Of a stretch of DNA of 50,118 bases, positions 1-7,893 are shown one piece after another. The stretch is from contig JAIOQW010000211.1 of the NCBI GenBank assembly GCA_021108405.1, positions 1-50,118 on the forward strand, in the 5' to 3' direction. The stretch's first letter is position 1. The number at the start of each line of letters is the position of its first letter. A program made the position numbers and the translations under genes. The notes beneath the pieces were generated by a model. That model saw nothing but the letters and a program-made list of their open reading frames with translations. It had not been told where the DNA came from and ran no database searches. Source of the stretch: Methanosarcinales archaeon. Its GTDB lineage: Archaea > Halobacteriota > Methanosarcinia > Methanosarcinales > Methanocomedenaceae.

Positions 1-2
1 TA

Positions 3-68
3 GGCAAGGTTCTTACAAAAACTGTGAAGATGATCTTTGTAGAAGATGTCTATCCAGGCGCTGTTTGA
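3..68 (+). CDS. possible C-terminal end of an upstream gene (partial)
   Basis: An open frame enters from the window's left edge and ends with TGA at 66-68, giving about 21 residues ending in VEDVYPGAV. The alternating hydrophobic pattern looks like real protein, but it is too short to identify. Frame 2 is also open to 103, so the choice of frame is uncertain. If real, it would lie 47 bp upstream of the racemase gene on the same strand. Confidence 0.25.
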   Translation, partial: GKVLTKTVKMIFVEDVYPGAV

Positions 69-115
69 TATCGGATGATCCTGGTCTGGAAGGTTTTATA
101 TAATACAGGTGTTTC

Positions 116-811
116 ATGAAGAAAATTGGAATTGTTGGTGGACTCGGACCGGAATCAACCATTGATTACTATAAAGGAATTATCAATGCTTTCAGGCAGC
201 GTCAAGTTGGTTTGGCAACACCTGAGTTAATAATCTATAGCACAGATGTGAGCAGACTTTTAGAATTGGTTGAAGCTAAGGAATGGGATAACCTTGTGGA
301 TTGGCTGGCTAAAATGGTAAACGCTCTTCACAGTGCAGGTGCAGAGTTCGCTGTAATCGGGTCAAATACACCACACATAGTTTTTGATAAAGTTGAATCG
401 AGGTCCCCTATACCTATGCTTAGCATAATTGATGAAACATGCAAAAGGGCATTAAGCATGAGGGTGAAAAAACCTGGTCTCATGGGGACAAAATTCACGA
501 TGGAATCAGACTTTTTTCAAAAGATATTTCACAATGTGGGTATATCTATAATAGTCCCGGCAAAAGATGAGCAGCAGTACATTCACAATAAATTAATATC
601 AGAAATTGAGTTTGGTATTATCAAAAATTCAACTCGACAAGAACTCTTGTCTATTGCAAAACGAATGATAGACGAAGATTCTATTGATGGCTTGATCCTT
701 GGTTGTACAGAACTTCCTATGATTCTCGAAAAAGATGAATATGGTATTCCTTTCTTAAATACAACAGCTATTCATATCGATAGCATTGTGGATTATTGCA
801 TTAGAAATTAG
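116..811 (+). CDS. aspartate/glutamate racemase family protein
   Basis: The 231-residue protein has the usual length and opening glycine loop (IGIVGGLGPEST) of the cytosolic, PLP-independent Asp/Glu racemase family, which inverts the alpha carbon with two opposed acid/base residues. The second catalytic site is present (LGCTELP, Cys197), as is the aligned N-terminal site, but the first cysteine of the usual CNT motif is replaced: the sequence reads GSNTPH with Ser83. From memory, an E. coli relative (YgeA type) has Thr at the equivalent position and acts stereospecifically on L-Asp/L-Glu, so the protein may still be active in one direction. The ATG at 116 is chosen because AGGTG (107-111) precedes it and the glycine loop follows at once. 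No partner gene is nearby. Confidence 0.85.
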   Translation: MKKIGIVGGLGPESTIDYYKGIINAFRQRQVGLATPELIIYSTDVSRLLELVEAKEWDNLVDWLAKMVNALHSAGAEFAVIGSNTPHIVFDKVESRSPIPMLSIIDETCKRALSMRVKKPGLMGTKFTMESDFFQKIFHNVGISIIVPAKDEQQYIHNKLISEIEFGIIKNSTRQELLSIAKRMIDEDSIDGLILGCTELPMILEKDEYGIPFLNTTAIHIDSIVDYCIRN

Positions 812-955
812 AAAAATGAGCCTCCATTCAGGAATAAGATGATTGGATGGAATGGGAAGCTGCTGAGAACATGCTGAAAGTCTGGAAAAAGGCTACCGGC
901 GGGACTGGTATAAGTTCATAGGTTTCAAAAGTCACAACGGAGCTCCCACACCACT
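812..955. other. intergenic stretch with possible gene remnant
   Basis: No complete gene is visible. A short + strand frame from ATG 847 to TAG 921 (24 residues, rich in W, K and E) looks protein-like, but there is a stop codon just upstream at 835-837. It may be the tail of a decayed gene. This is inference only. Confidence 0.2.
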
Positions 956-1105
956 TCACGATCCATGTTTGAATTCTTCAAATTTTCTTAATTCATCCAG
1001 ACGTTTCAAAATCCCGGCTTTCATTACTTCGTTCCATTTAATATCCGGGAATTCTTTTTTTATCTCATTGAATCTATCAGGCATTGAAACTGTTAAAGAA
1101 GCCAT
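956..1105 (-). CDS. orphan VapB-like antitoxin (small)
   Basis: This 49-residue protein begins MASLTVSMPD, a beta strand followed by two helices with the phrase IKWNEVMKAGILKRLDELRK. That is the layout of archaeal VapB-type antitoxins, which dimerise to bind their operator and whose C-terminal tail blocks a PIN-domain RNase. The ATG at 1103-1105 is chosen over an upstream in-frame ATG at 1144 because GGTGA sits 4 nt before it (complement of 1110-1114). The expected VapC toxin is missing. The frame that overlaps the stop codon (MDREVVWELRCDF, then stop) does not resemble a PIN domain, so the antitoxin appears orphaned. Confidence 0.6.
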   Translation of the reverse strand: MASLTVSMPDRFNEIKKEFPDIKWNEVMKAGILKRLDELRKFEEFKHGS

Positions 1106-1518
1106 GGAATCACCACAATAATATATTGTACAATACTCATGCATGGCACTGTACCATTTTCCAGTTATTTTTCAGACACGGATTTACACGGATTAACACC
1201 GATTTGATTTTGATCAAATACCTTCTATCACAAACTTAATGGAATCCTATGATATCGACCACAACAACCTTAAATCCGTGTAAATCTGTGTTAATCCGTG
1301 TCTATGAAATTATCGATTTAAATAATCCTCTATTGAAATAACTGGTTTTTAGGATAGTGCCCTCATGAATATAAATATTTGCATTCACAGATATCTGCAA
1401 TAACACAGGGCATAATAGATCATAAATTGATTTTGACAGGTTATTCTCAAGTAAGCCCTAAGCTTATTCCCGATAAAATCGCAAAGACTTTAACTTAATG
1501 CTTTTAATGAGTTAACAA
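1106..1518. other. gene-free stretch with an inverted repeat pair
   Basis: There is no credible gene in these 413 bases. The stretch holds the antitoxin's upstream region, two inverted copies of the ATCCGTGT-type dispersed repeat (1169-1206 and 1271-1303), and AT-rich sequence leading to the next gene. Confidence 0.6.
1169..1303. repeat. inverted pair of ATCCGTGT-type dispersed repeats
   Basis: The arm at 1169-1206 (core ACACGGATTTACACGG) and the arm at 1271-1303 (core ATCCGTGTAAATCTGTG) are nearly perfect reverse complements over about 32 bases, separated by about 65 bases. Each arm is itself a chain of ACACGGATT-like units. Single copies of the same motif recur at 10205-10240 and 45173-45198. 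Similar sequences are common between genes in Methanosarcina-type genomes, to my recollection. Confidence 0.75.
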
Positions 1519-2130
1519 ATGACCCAAAAACCCACAAAGAACAGCACACTACCACCCCCCAAAATCGCAATGAATAAGCAGGTCCTTGATAACGTCAGCA
1601 CCGAGCATGCTTATGAAATCCTGGAAAGACTTGCTGATGAGGATGCGAATATCTCGAAAAGGATACAAGAGCTTGCCCTTGAATACCTTACCAGAGTCGA
1701 TCCGGATGATATCGCAGAGGATGTCTTCTATGATCTGGACATCCTTGATGTTGAGGATGTCTGGAAAAACTCAGGAAGCACGAGATACGGGTATGTTGAT
1801 CCTTATGAACTGGCCTTTGAGATGTTTGAAGAAGTGCTGGAGCCTTATATTGACGATCTCAGGAAATGCCAGAAGCTTTCAATGGATGAAGAGGCAAAAC
1901 TTCACTGCATGGGGATATTGAAAGGGATTGATAAGTTCGAACAAGAAGCTACTACAGAATTTAAGGATTGGGCTGTCGATGACCCTCATGAAAATTTCAT
2001 ACAGGTTTTTGAGGAGTGGAAGAAAGAGAACAGGAATCCTGAAAATTTGGAAGAGATGGATGAGTTCATAAAGAGAAATTTTCCCAAATGGTATGGAAGT
2101 GTTATGAAAGAAGAACAAAATCCTCGCTAA
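1519..2130 (+). CDS. uncharacterised acidic protein
   Basis: I do not recognise this 203-residue protein. It is strongly acidic and predicted mostly helical, with no signal peptide, membrane segment or cysteine motif. The N-terminal 20 residues are proline-rich and probably disordered. No clear ribosome-binding site precedes ATG 1519, so a leaderless transcript is possible. The last five residues (EQNPR) and the stop codon are encoded by the left end of a hairpin repeat (2113-2276), so the original C-terminus may have been replaced. The next gene (2300) is on the same strand beyond that repeat. Confidence 0.6.
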   Translation: MTQKPTKNSTLPPPKIAMNKQVLDNVSTEHAYEILERLADEDANISKRIQELALEYLTRVDPDDIAEDVFYDLDILDVEDVWKNSGSTRYGYVDPYELAFEMFEEVLEPYIDDLRKCQKLSMDEEAKLHCMGILKGIDKFEQEATTEFKDWAVDDPHENFIQVFEEWKKENRNPENLEEMDEFIKRNFPKWYGSVMKEEQNPR

Positions 2131-2276
2131 CGCTGGAATTTTCTTGACCGACATTGCAGAGAAATGGAGGATTAGAAAATGTGAACAAAGTGAGCATTTT
2201 CGATACTGAAGCTCCGAAGGAGTTGAAGATTAGAAAATATGAAGTATTTTCGATTCAAGTTATACTTGATATACTA
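2113..2276 (+). repeat. modular hairpin repeat, copy a
   Basis: It opens with GAACAAAATCC, pairing with GGAATTTTC, and closes with a CAAGT-TAT-ACTTG hairpin and TTGATATACTA. In between lie short hairpins: GAAAATG/CATTTTC, GCTCC/GGAGT and GAAAATA/TATTTTC. Hairpins are joined by the linker GATTAG. The same modules, in another order, occur at 13257, 16844, 46444 and 47844. Function is unknown. Confidence 0.75.
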
Positions 2277-2299
2277 AAATAAATGTGAGGTAATAAATA

Positions 2300-3325
2300 A
2301 TGAATATTGACAAGTCACCCTCTCTCCAGGAATGGAAAAACCTCTACAAAGTAGCGATTGGGTTCAAGAAACTGGCTCCCTGGAACTGGATGTGCGACAG
2401 CGACATTTTCGGGGTTAAAGACCCGGTAAGCGGTGAAATAGGATATTGCTGCATCATGGGCGCTATAGGCGAGCACTATGCTCTCGGGCTATATTTAGGC
2501 TCTGAGGGATTGTATGGGTTATCGAGTATATTATCAGGTGATTTTTCAGAGTCCAAAGATGAGGCTCTGTTCGTTCAGAATTGCTTAATGGCGTCATTTG
2601 AGGATAGAAAACACCTTCGGAAGCAGGACCTCCGGCAGATAAAAACCCTTGGTTTAAAGTTTAGGGGACGTAATGCATGGCCTCTGTTTCGGAATTATTT
2701 GCCGGGTTTTTTTCCATGGTATCTGAAAAGTGATGAGGTAAGGTTCCTCACAATTGCCTTGCTGCAGGCAATGTACGTTTCCCTGCGCTTCAAAAAGGAT
2801 TCGGAGCTGCTTGATCATCCATCTACGAATCAATTTTTTGTACGTGTGCCTGATAAGTCGGGCGAGAACATAACATGGGAAGACAAGTGGTTGAAACCTA
2901 CGCCTCTGACAGTGGGAGATATTCCGATGATCTCTATTGAAGAAGCTACTATAAACAGGCTGATAAAAGCACGATTACAGCGAGAAGGCATCTGGGAGTT
3001 CGATTTTTTCTATGTACCAACTGTTTTACAGGAAAAGGAAGAAAGACCGTATTATCCTTACATGAGTCTACTGGTCGACCACGATTCTAGCTTTATTCTC
3101 AACTTCCAGTTGGAGAAAGAGGCTGATTGTAAATCATCATTCCCTGTGAAATTCGCCGATTTTATCGAGCGTGCAAAAGTCATGCCTGATGAACTGCTTG
3201 TTAAACGCTATGATGTATATAGAATCATGAAGCCTTTATCTTCTGAATTGGGAATTGAAATAAGTATGGTCGAAAGCCTTCCTGCGTTGGAGTATGCCCA
3301 AAAAAGCATGGAGGACTTTATGTGA
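2300..3325 (+). CDS. uncharacterised protein, DUF7309/DUF6930-like
   Basis: A 341-residue cytosolic protein. The N-terminal region (about 1-150) carries the phrases LAPWNWM, DIFGV, GEIGYCC and GEHYALGLYLG. I associate these with uncharacterised bacterial proteins annotated DUF7309 plus DUF6930, sometimes fused to plasmid pRiA4b ORF-3 domains; this assignment is from memory. The C-terminal part (about 210-341) has a separate alpha/beta pattern. ATG 2300 is supported by GAGGT at 2287-2291. It is convergent with the gene at 3533 and not clearly part of an operon. No function can be given. Confidence 0.65.
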   Translation: MNIDKSPSLQEWKNLYKVAIGFKKLAPWNWMCDSDIFGVKDPVSGEIGYCCIMGAIGEHYALGLYLGSEGLYGLSSILSGDFSESKDEALFVQNCLMASFEDRKHLRKQDLRQIKTLGLKFRGRNAWPLFRNYLPGFFPWYLKSDEVRFLTIALLQAMYVSLRFKKDSELLDHPSTNQFFVRVPDKSGENITWEDKWLKPTPLTVGDIPMISIEEATINRLIKARLQREGIWEFDFFYVPTVLQEKEERPYYPYMSLLVDHDSSFILNFQLEKEADCKSSFPVKFADFIERAKVMPDELLVKRYDVYRIMKPLSSELGIEISMVESLPALEYAQKSMEDFM

Positions 3326-3469
3326 TCGATTGGTAAATTCACCCAAATTTCAAAGACGCATTATTCTATTATCCTCACTACTCTTTTCCAACGTCTATAG
3401 AATAGAAAGAAATCTTGATAGAGTCCAAAAGTGTATCCACTTCAAATTAGAGGGTAGAAATAAATGATA

Positions 3470-3528
3470 GTCACAGAGAAAACTTAAGAACACAGAGTTT
3501 TTCTTCTAAAGTGTCCTCTGTGCTCTGA
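3470..3528. repeat. CACAGAG-type inverted repeat between convergent genes
   Basis: The sequence CACAGAG near 3473 pairs with CTCTGTG near 3520 across an AACACAGAG direct echo and a T-rich loop. This is another common dispersed motif. It lies between the 3' ends of two convergent genes, where it could act as a bidirectional terminator (inference). Confidence 0.5.
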
Positions 3529-3532
3529 TATA

Positions 3533-4420
3533 TCATGAATAGATTGAATTGATCATATCCAGTCTTTCATCCAATATACCATCAATGGTCTTCTTTGAAT
3601 CATTGAAATCAGTAAATCCATCATAAGTCCTGTCCAATCGTTTTTCCCAGTTATCCTTTACCATGAACAAAGTTTGGGAATATTTCTTCAGCATATCAAA
3701 TCTTTCACGCTCGAATTTTTCCGCAGCATCAGCATTATTAAAAAATTCGGCGTATAACTTATTAATATCTTTGAGTTTATCAGGATCATCTGATAGTTTG
3801 TTAGTGATTGAAGTATTATACTCAAATAGTTTTGAAGCAACATTATGCATATCGGTCATAAGGTCCCATATCTGGTATACAACCTGTTCAGCATCTTTAT
3901 TTCTTGTAGAATTAGTCTCCTCTACCAGTATATTTGCACCTGATTCATTCTTTTGTATGCCAAAGTGGGTGGCTCTCCATTCAGTTTGAAAATCAGCAGC
4001 AAAACGTGCGATTTTATCAAGATAAAAGCACACATTAAATATATTATCCGGAAGTGTCCCCATTTTTCCTTTTAGTTTCATACCCGGGTTTTCATGGAAC
4101 TCCTTATCTAAATAAGATAATAATTGTTTATTCCCGTTCATTTTCTGGGCCTGGTTGTAATCCTCTAACCAGTTTTCCCAGAAACATTTCATTCTGGAAA
4201 CGTTATCATGTAAAAATATAAAATCTTTCTCCTTTTCAGTAACCAGACCTTTGGGCAATAGTAGGCCATTAATAAGGTCTTCAAAGAATTTTTCAACCCG
4301 CTCTTGTTCTTGTCTTCTTTTTTCTTGTCGTGCTTTTTCAGCTTTCCACCGCCGTGGGTTTCCATCCAGATAATCCGGAGCATCCGGTGAACTTGCATCA
4401 ATTAATCCTGAATCAATCAT
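3533..4420 (-). CDS. uncharacterised helical protein
   Basis: I do not recognise this 295-residue protein. It is highly charged and appears almost entirely helical. A KARQEKRRQEQERVEKFFE segment near residue 30 is probably coiled coil. There is no signal peptide, membrane span or nucleotide-binding motif. The ATG at 4420 is well supported by AGAGGT (complement of 4428-4433) seven bases upstream. It is transcribed divergently from the gene at 4677, sharing a 256-bp AT-rich control region. Confidence 0.65.
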   Translation of the reverse strand: MIDSGLIDASSPDAPDYLDGNPRRWKAEKARQEKRRQEQERVEKFFEDLINGLLLPKGLVTEKEKDFIFLHDNVSRMKCFWENWLEDYNQAQKMNGNKQLLSYLDKEFHENPGMKLKGKMGTLPDNIFNVCFYLDKIARFAADFQTEWRATHFGIQKNESGANILVEETNSTRNKDAEQVVYQIWDLMTDMHNVASKLFEYNTSITNKLSDDPDKLKDINKLYAEFFNNADAAEKFERERFDMLKKYSQTLFMVKDNWEKRLDRTYDGFTDFNDSKKTIDGILDERLDMINSIYS

Positions 4421-4676
4421 TATTCAAACCTCTTTAGTGTATTATATTAGTACCTTTTTTCAATAAATGTTAATAAATTTTTCTTTTTTAATGTACAGAA
4501 CAGGACATCCTTTTAAAAATATTCCTTCTCTATCGAATTTTGAGTTATTATAAACGATATATTAATTTATCTGACAGGTGCTTTATCTAATATCATATTA
4601 AAATAATATAGTGCACATTATTGTTTATGATCGTGGCATTAATACTATATACTATAATAATGATATATAAATATAG
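4421..4676. promoter_or_regulatory. AT-rich divergent promoter region
   Basis: This region separates the divergent genes at 4420 (-) and 4677 (+). It is strongly AT-rich with several TATA-like stretches, including one around 4645-4672 directly before ATG 4677, where no ribosome-binding site is visible. No protein-like frame was found. Confidence 0.45.
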
Positions 4677-6182
4677 ATGGAAAGACGAAATATTACCTTA
4701 GAAAAAAAACATCTGGATATTCTATTACCATTACTTGATAAGAACGACGGGAATATCAGTGCAAGTATCAGGGAATTGATCGATTTTGCAGATATGATGA
4801 TCAAAAGCCATGGAAGCATTGAGAATGCCATGATCGATACATTTTCAAGTGATAGGCTTGAGAAAGACCGTGTGCTGGTTGATCAATTTATCTGGCAGTG
4901 GCTCCTTGAAACAAATCGTGGTATGATCCCGGATAAAGGCATCCTGGATTGTCTTTTTGAATCATTTCCCATAAGTGATCTTAAAGAGTTCCATGATATA
5001 ATGAATGATCTTTGCATCAGGTTGGGCTGGAAGACAAGGATCGAATATAAAGAACCTATGATGTATCACCTTATAGGTGGAAGCGAAAGCCAGCGTGAAC
5101 TTATTTTAAAAATAATTTGTCTGTACTTTATAGACCGGAAAATAGGCATTAAAGACATATTTACCAGTTTTTCTACTACAACCATCCGGTTTATTAACAG
5201 GAATAATGAGGTTGAAGCATATGATGACTTTATAAGGCTTCTTGGCTACATGAACAAATCCATAAATGAGATCAGGTCAAAACCCAATTTCTGGAACATG
5301 CTAATAAACTCCCACATCAATACCGGATATCACATGGTTACTATCCCGAAAAAAAGCTATGAAGAGTTGATATCAAAAAATGTATCTGTAGATACTGAAT
5401 TCTTTTCCATTTTAACAGAACAGCCCTGTAAGGATATCAACTTGCAGCGACTTCTACCTATGATAAAGATAGTATATGAAACATCAGGGATGGTTGACAG
5501 AATACATATCGACCAGGATATGATAAAAATATTCCATTCATATACTAATAAAACTGCTATTAATACTATAAGCCAGTCCATATTGAATATCCTCAAAATG
5601 AACGGATATCATTATGAAGCTGTAGAAATTTCAAGTATCATTGTACTTGCACATAAGACAGAGATTGAAGGAAGGATCACAGAATTAGTAGATAACCTAT
5701 TGAGTGCTAGGGCAGGTTTTGATCATGAATTGATGACTTTTTTAATATTTCTCGATGGTATTAAAGAAAAAAGTGATATAAATGTGGCTGTCGAAAAATT
5801 AGGGGAAAGAATGGGTGAACAGATCCTGAAAGAATATGAAAGAGAAAATAACATTAAAAAATGGGATATGGAACTATTCAAGGATGCCTTTTCAGATATC
5901 GACATAAAGTTAGGTAGAGAATCAAATCTGGAACTGATAGACCCTAATGTAATGCACTATGTTGTAAAAAAATGCCAGATAGTTCACCAGCAAGGTAAAT
6001 TTAACAGACATCTGTGTAATCTTACACACTGGTTATTAAAAGGTGCAGTTGAATTTGTTTTTAAGGGTGATGCAGTAATTAAATCCATGAAAATGATCGG
6101 GTCGGGAGATGAATACTGCGAGTTCTTTATTGTACTTACCACAAGGGTTCGAATGCCTGACAGTACATCATATGACCTGTAA
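4677..6182 (+). CDS. ribbon-helix-helix plus V4R-like protein, putative regulator
   Basis: A 501-residue protein. The first about 50 residues (RRNITLEKKHLDILLPLL then NISASIRELIDFADMM) fit a ribbon-helix-helix DNA-binding domain. The last 80 residues end with GSGDEYCEFFIVL (GDEYCEF at 477-483), the signature end of V4R (4-vinyl-reductase-like) small-molecule-binding domains. The 400 residues between are helical and unrecognised. This suggests a ligand-responsive transcription factor (inference). It heads a same-strand cluster with the PPC protein (6259) and the membrane protein (6729). No ribosome-binding site precedes the ATG, consistent with a leaderless transcript. Confidence 0.6.
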   Translation: MERRNITLEKKHLDILLPLLDKNDGNISASIRELIDFADMMIKSHGSIENAMIDTFSSDRLEKDRVLVDQFIWQWLLETNRGMIPDKGILDCLFESFPISDLKEFHDIMNDLCIRLGWKTRIEYKEPMMYHLIGGSESQRELILKIICLYFIDRKIGIKDIFTSFSTTTIRFINRNNEVEAYDDFIRLLGYMNKSINEIRSKPNFWNMLINSHINTGYHMVTIPKKSYEELISKNVSVDTEFFSILTEQPCKDINLQRLLPMIKIVYETSGMVDRIHIDQDMIKIFHSYTNKTAINTISQSILNILKMNGYHYEAVEISSIIVLAHKTEIEGRITELVDNLLSARAGFDHELMTFLIFLDGIKEKSDINVAVEKLGERMGEQILKEYERENNIKKWDMELFKDAFSDIDIKLGRESNLELIDPNVMHYVVKKCQIVHQQGKFNRHLCNLTHWLLKGAVEFVFKGDAVIKSMKMIGSGDEYCEFFIVLTTRVRMPDSTSYDL

Positions 6183-6258
6183 AGGAAATACTCATTAAGT
6201 ATAAAGGAGAAATTAACATATCAATAATTTACGACTATGATATTGAAAGTGCTTGGAA

Positions 6259-6696
6259 ATGGATTATACAAAAGGTAACATGGGACGCGTATTCGTAGCG
6301 CGTATAGATCATGAAGAAGATCTATTGAGTGAATTAAATGACCTTGTAAGAAATGAGAATATCAAATCCGGATTTTTTTTCATCCTGGGTGCGACCGGTG
6401 GTGCTCTTGTTGTAACAGGTCCTAAAAAAAAAAGTGTTCCTCCGCAGATTAACACAACCCGGTTTGATGATGCAAAAGAATTACTGGGTATGGGCAGTAT
6501 TTTCTGGGAATCAGGTAGCCCCAGGATACACTTACATGCAGCAGCAGGCAGTAATAGTGGTTTTGTTATGGGCTGTTTCAGGGAATATACCGAAGTATTC
6601 ATGGTAATAGAAGTGGTAATATATGAGATCGAAGGGATCACAGCCGAGAGAATACCAGATAAAAAGTTGGGTTTTTCTCCGATACATTTCTTTTAG
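6259..6696 (+). CDS. PPC (DUF296) domain protein
   Basis: The 145-residue protein is a single PPC/DUF296 domain, the fold shared with plant AT-hook proteins and found as small trimeric proteins in archaea and bacteria. The diagnostic HLHAAAG (His91, His93) is present along with IKSGFFFILGATGGA. Biochemical roles are poorly known; the histidines bind metal in some structures. ATG 6259 is preferred to an in-frame TTG at 6253, and an in-frame stop at 6244-6246 excludes a longer protein. No strong ribosome-binding site is seen. It probably shares a transcript with its neighbours at 4677 and 6729. Confidence 0.8.
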   Translation: MDYTKGNMGRVFVARIDHEEDLLSELNDLVRNENIKSGFFFILGATGGALVVTGPKKKSVPPQINTTRFDDAKELLGMGSIFWESGSPRIHLHAAAGSNSGFVMGCFREYTEVFMVIEVVIYEIEGITAERIPDKKLGFSPIHFF

Positions 6697-6728
6697 ATAA
6701 ATAAACAGGTAAGTAAGGAATAGAGGAA

Positions 6729-7766
6729 ATGAATAAAGGATTATTGATATTATTTGCCTCATTCTTAATTTTATTAGCAACTACTTATGCTAATGCACAG
6801 CCCATTCCTCCTAATATCTGGGAATTTTCACAGGACTATTATGATGTGATAGGTGAACCATTGTTATCTGCCTCAATTGTAGGAAATCCTGAATATGAGA
6901 GTGGTGAGACATCAACAATATTTATCCAATTGATGAATGATGGCCTGATCTATGGTTTTGATACTGAGCAAACACCTGTAGGTACGAATGAGACAAAAGA
7001 TGCCCAGAAAGAACTGGACCTGGAATATGATGTAAACACTGCAATAAATATTCGCTCGATCCTTACCAGCAGTAATAAAACCCCCATTAGAGTAATTAGT
7101 GGACTTGCACAGGGAGGTTCGCTTAGAAGCGGTGAGATATCCCAGCCAATTGCATTTGATATTGAGATATACAATAATGCACATCCGGGGATTTATGAAC
7201 TGGTCTTGAACCTTACATACCAATATCAATATGACGTGAAAGTAGAAGGCTATCCTGACCAGAAAATTGATTATTTATTTGTAACAAAAAACCAGACCAT
7301 TCCTATCAATATTATAATAAAACCCAAAGCTTTTTTTGAAATTACAAATGTAAGTTCCCATTTAATACCAGGTGAACAGAACATTCTTTCTATTACATAC
7401 AAGAACACCGGAAGTGAAACAGCTAATGATGCAGTTGCCAGGATAAGTGTTACTGACCCATTCAGTACCAATGATGACCAGGCATTTCTGGGTACCCTAA
7501 AGCCTGATGGATCATACCAGGCCCAATTTACTCTAACAATAGATGATGATGCACTTCCCAAGGTATACGGGATTAATACTGAAGTAAAATATAGGGATAA
7601 GCATGGTGATATTAAAATATCTGATGTGATGAAGGCATCAGTACAGGCATTTGAGCCTGTGTCGTTAAGTGAAAAGATCGGGACAATGGGATATTTTGTG
7701 ATAATTGTTGTAGTATTGGTTGTGTTCGGATTATTTATTTATAGTAGAAATAAGAAGAATTCGTAG
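6729..7766 (+). CDS. secreted, membrane-anchored CARDB (COG1361-type) protein
   Basis: A 345-residue surface protein. Residues 1-23 form a signal peptide ending ANA, and residues about 315-337 form a C-terminal membrane anchor followed by a short basic tail (RNKKNS). An Ig-like CARDB domain lies around 205-310 (phrase YKNTGSETANDAVARISV). The N-terminal half contains beta-rich segments that I cannot assign. N-glycosylation sequons are frequent. Such proteins are common in archaeal envelopes as adhesins or S-layer-associated scaffolds. It follows the PPC gene by 32 bp. Confidence 0.75.
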   Translation: MNKGLLILFASFLILLATTYANAQPIPPNIWEFSQDYYDVIGEPLLSASIVGNPEYESGETSTIFIQLMNDGLIYGFDTEQTPVGTNETKDAQKELDLEYDVNTAINIRSILTSSNKTPIRVISGLAQGGSLRSGEISQPIAFDIEIYNNAHPGIYELVLNLTYQYQYDVKVEGYPDQKIDYLFVTKNQTIPINIIIKPKAFFEITNVSSHLIPGEQNILSITYKNTGSETANDAVARISVTDPFSTNDDQAFLGTLKPDGSYQAQFTLTIDDDALPKVYGINTEVKYRDKHGDIKISDVMKASVQAFEPVSLSEKIGTMGYFVIIVVVLVVFGLFIYSRNKKNS

Positions 7767-7795
7767 TGGATACCAATTCTCCTATCCAATCTCAA

Positions 7796-7806
7796 TTTTT
7801 TCTTTT
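7796..7806 (+). terminator. T-rich archaeal terminator candidate
   Basis: A TTTTTTCTTTT run 30 bases after the stop codon at 7766 fits the oligo-T terminators of archaeal RNA polymerase. It lies in the convergent gap before the AOR gene. Confidence 0.4.
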
Positions 7807-7893
7807 AAATCCTTCGAATAATATAGGGTATTCTTCTTCCATTATCCAGGGGTTGTAATAATTGTGGGTTTTTGGAATGGCATCCAGAATATT

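Noticed and set aside
94-105. TATA-like TTTTATATAATA just before the racemase start
   Set aside because: Its centre is only about 17 bases from the start codon, so transcription would begin inside the gene; the site also has a good ribosome-binding sequence that implies a leader.
847-921. Short + strand frame rich in Trp, Lys and Glu
   Set aside because: It has 24 codons only, with no ribosome-binding site and an upstream stop; kept only as a possible gene remnant.
917-960. Frame overlapping the antitoxin stop as a possible toxin start
   Set aside because: It ends after 13 codons and lacks the DTN-type start of PIN domains.
6200-6290. AAAGGAG element followed by a 13-codon frame before the PPC gene
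   Set aside because: The spacing from the element to any start codon is too long, and the peptide is not protein-like.
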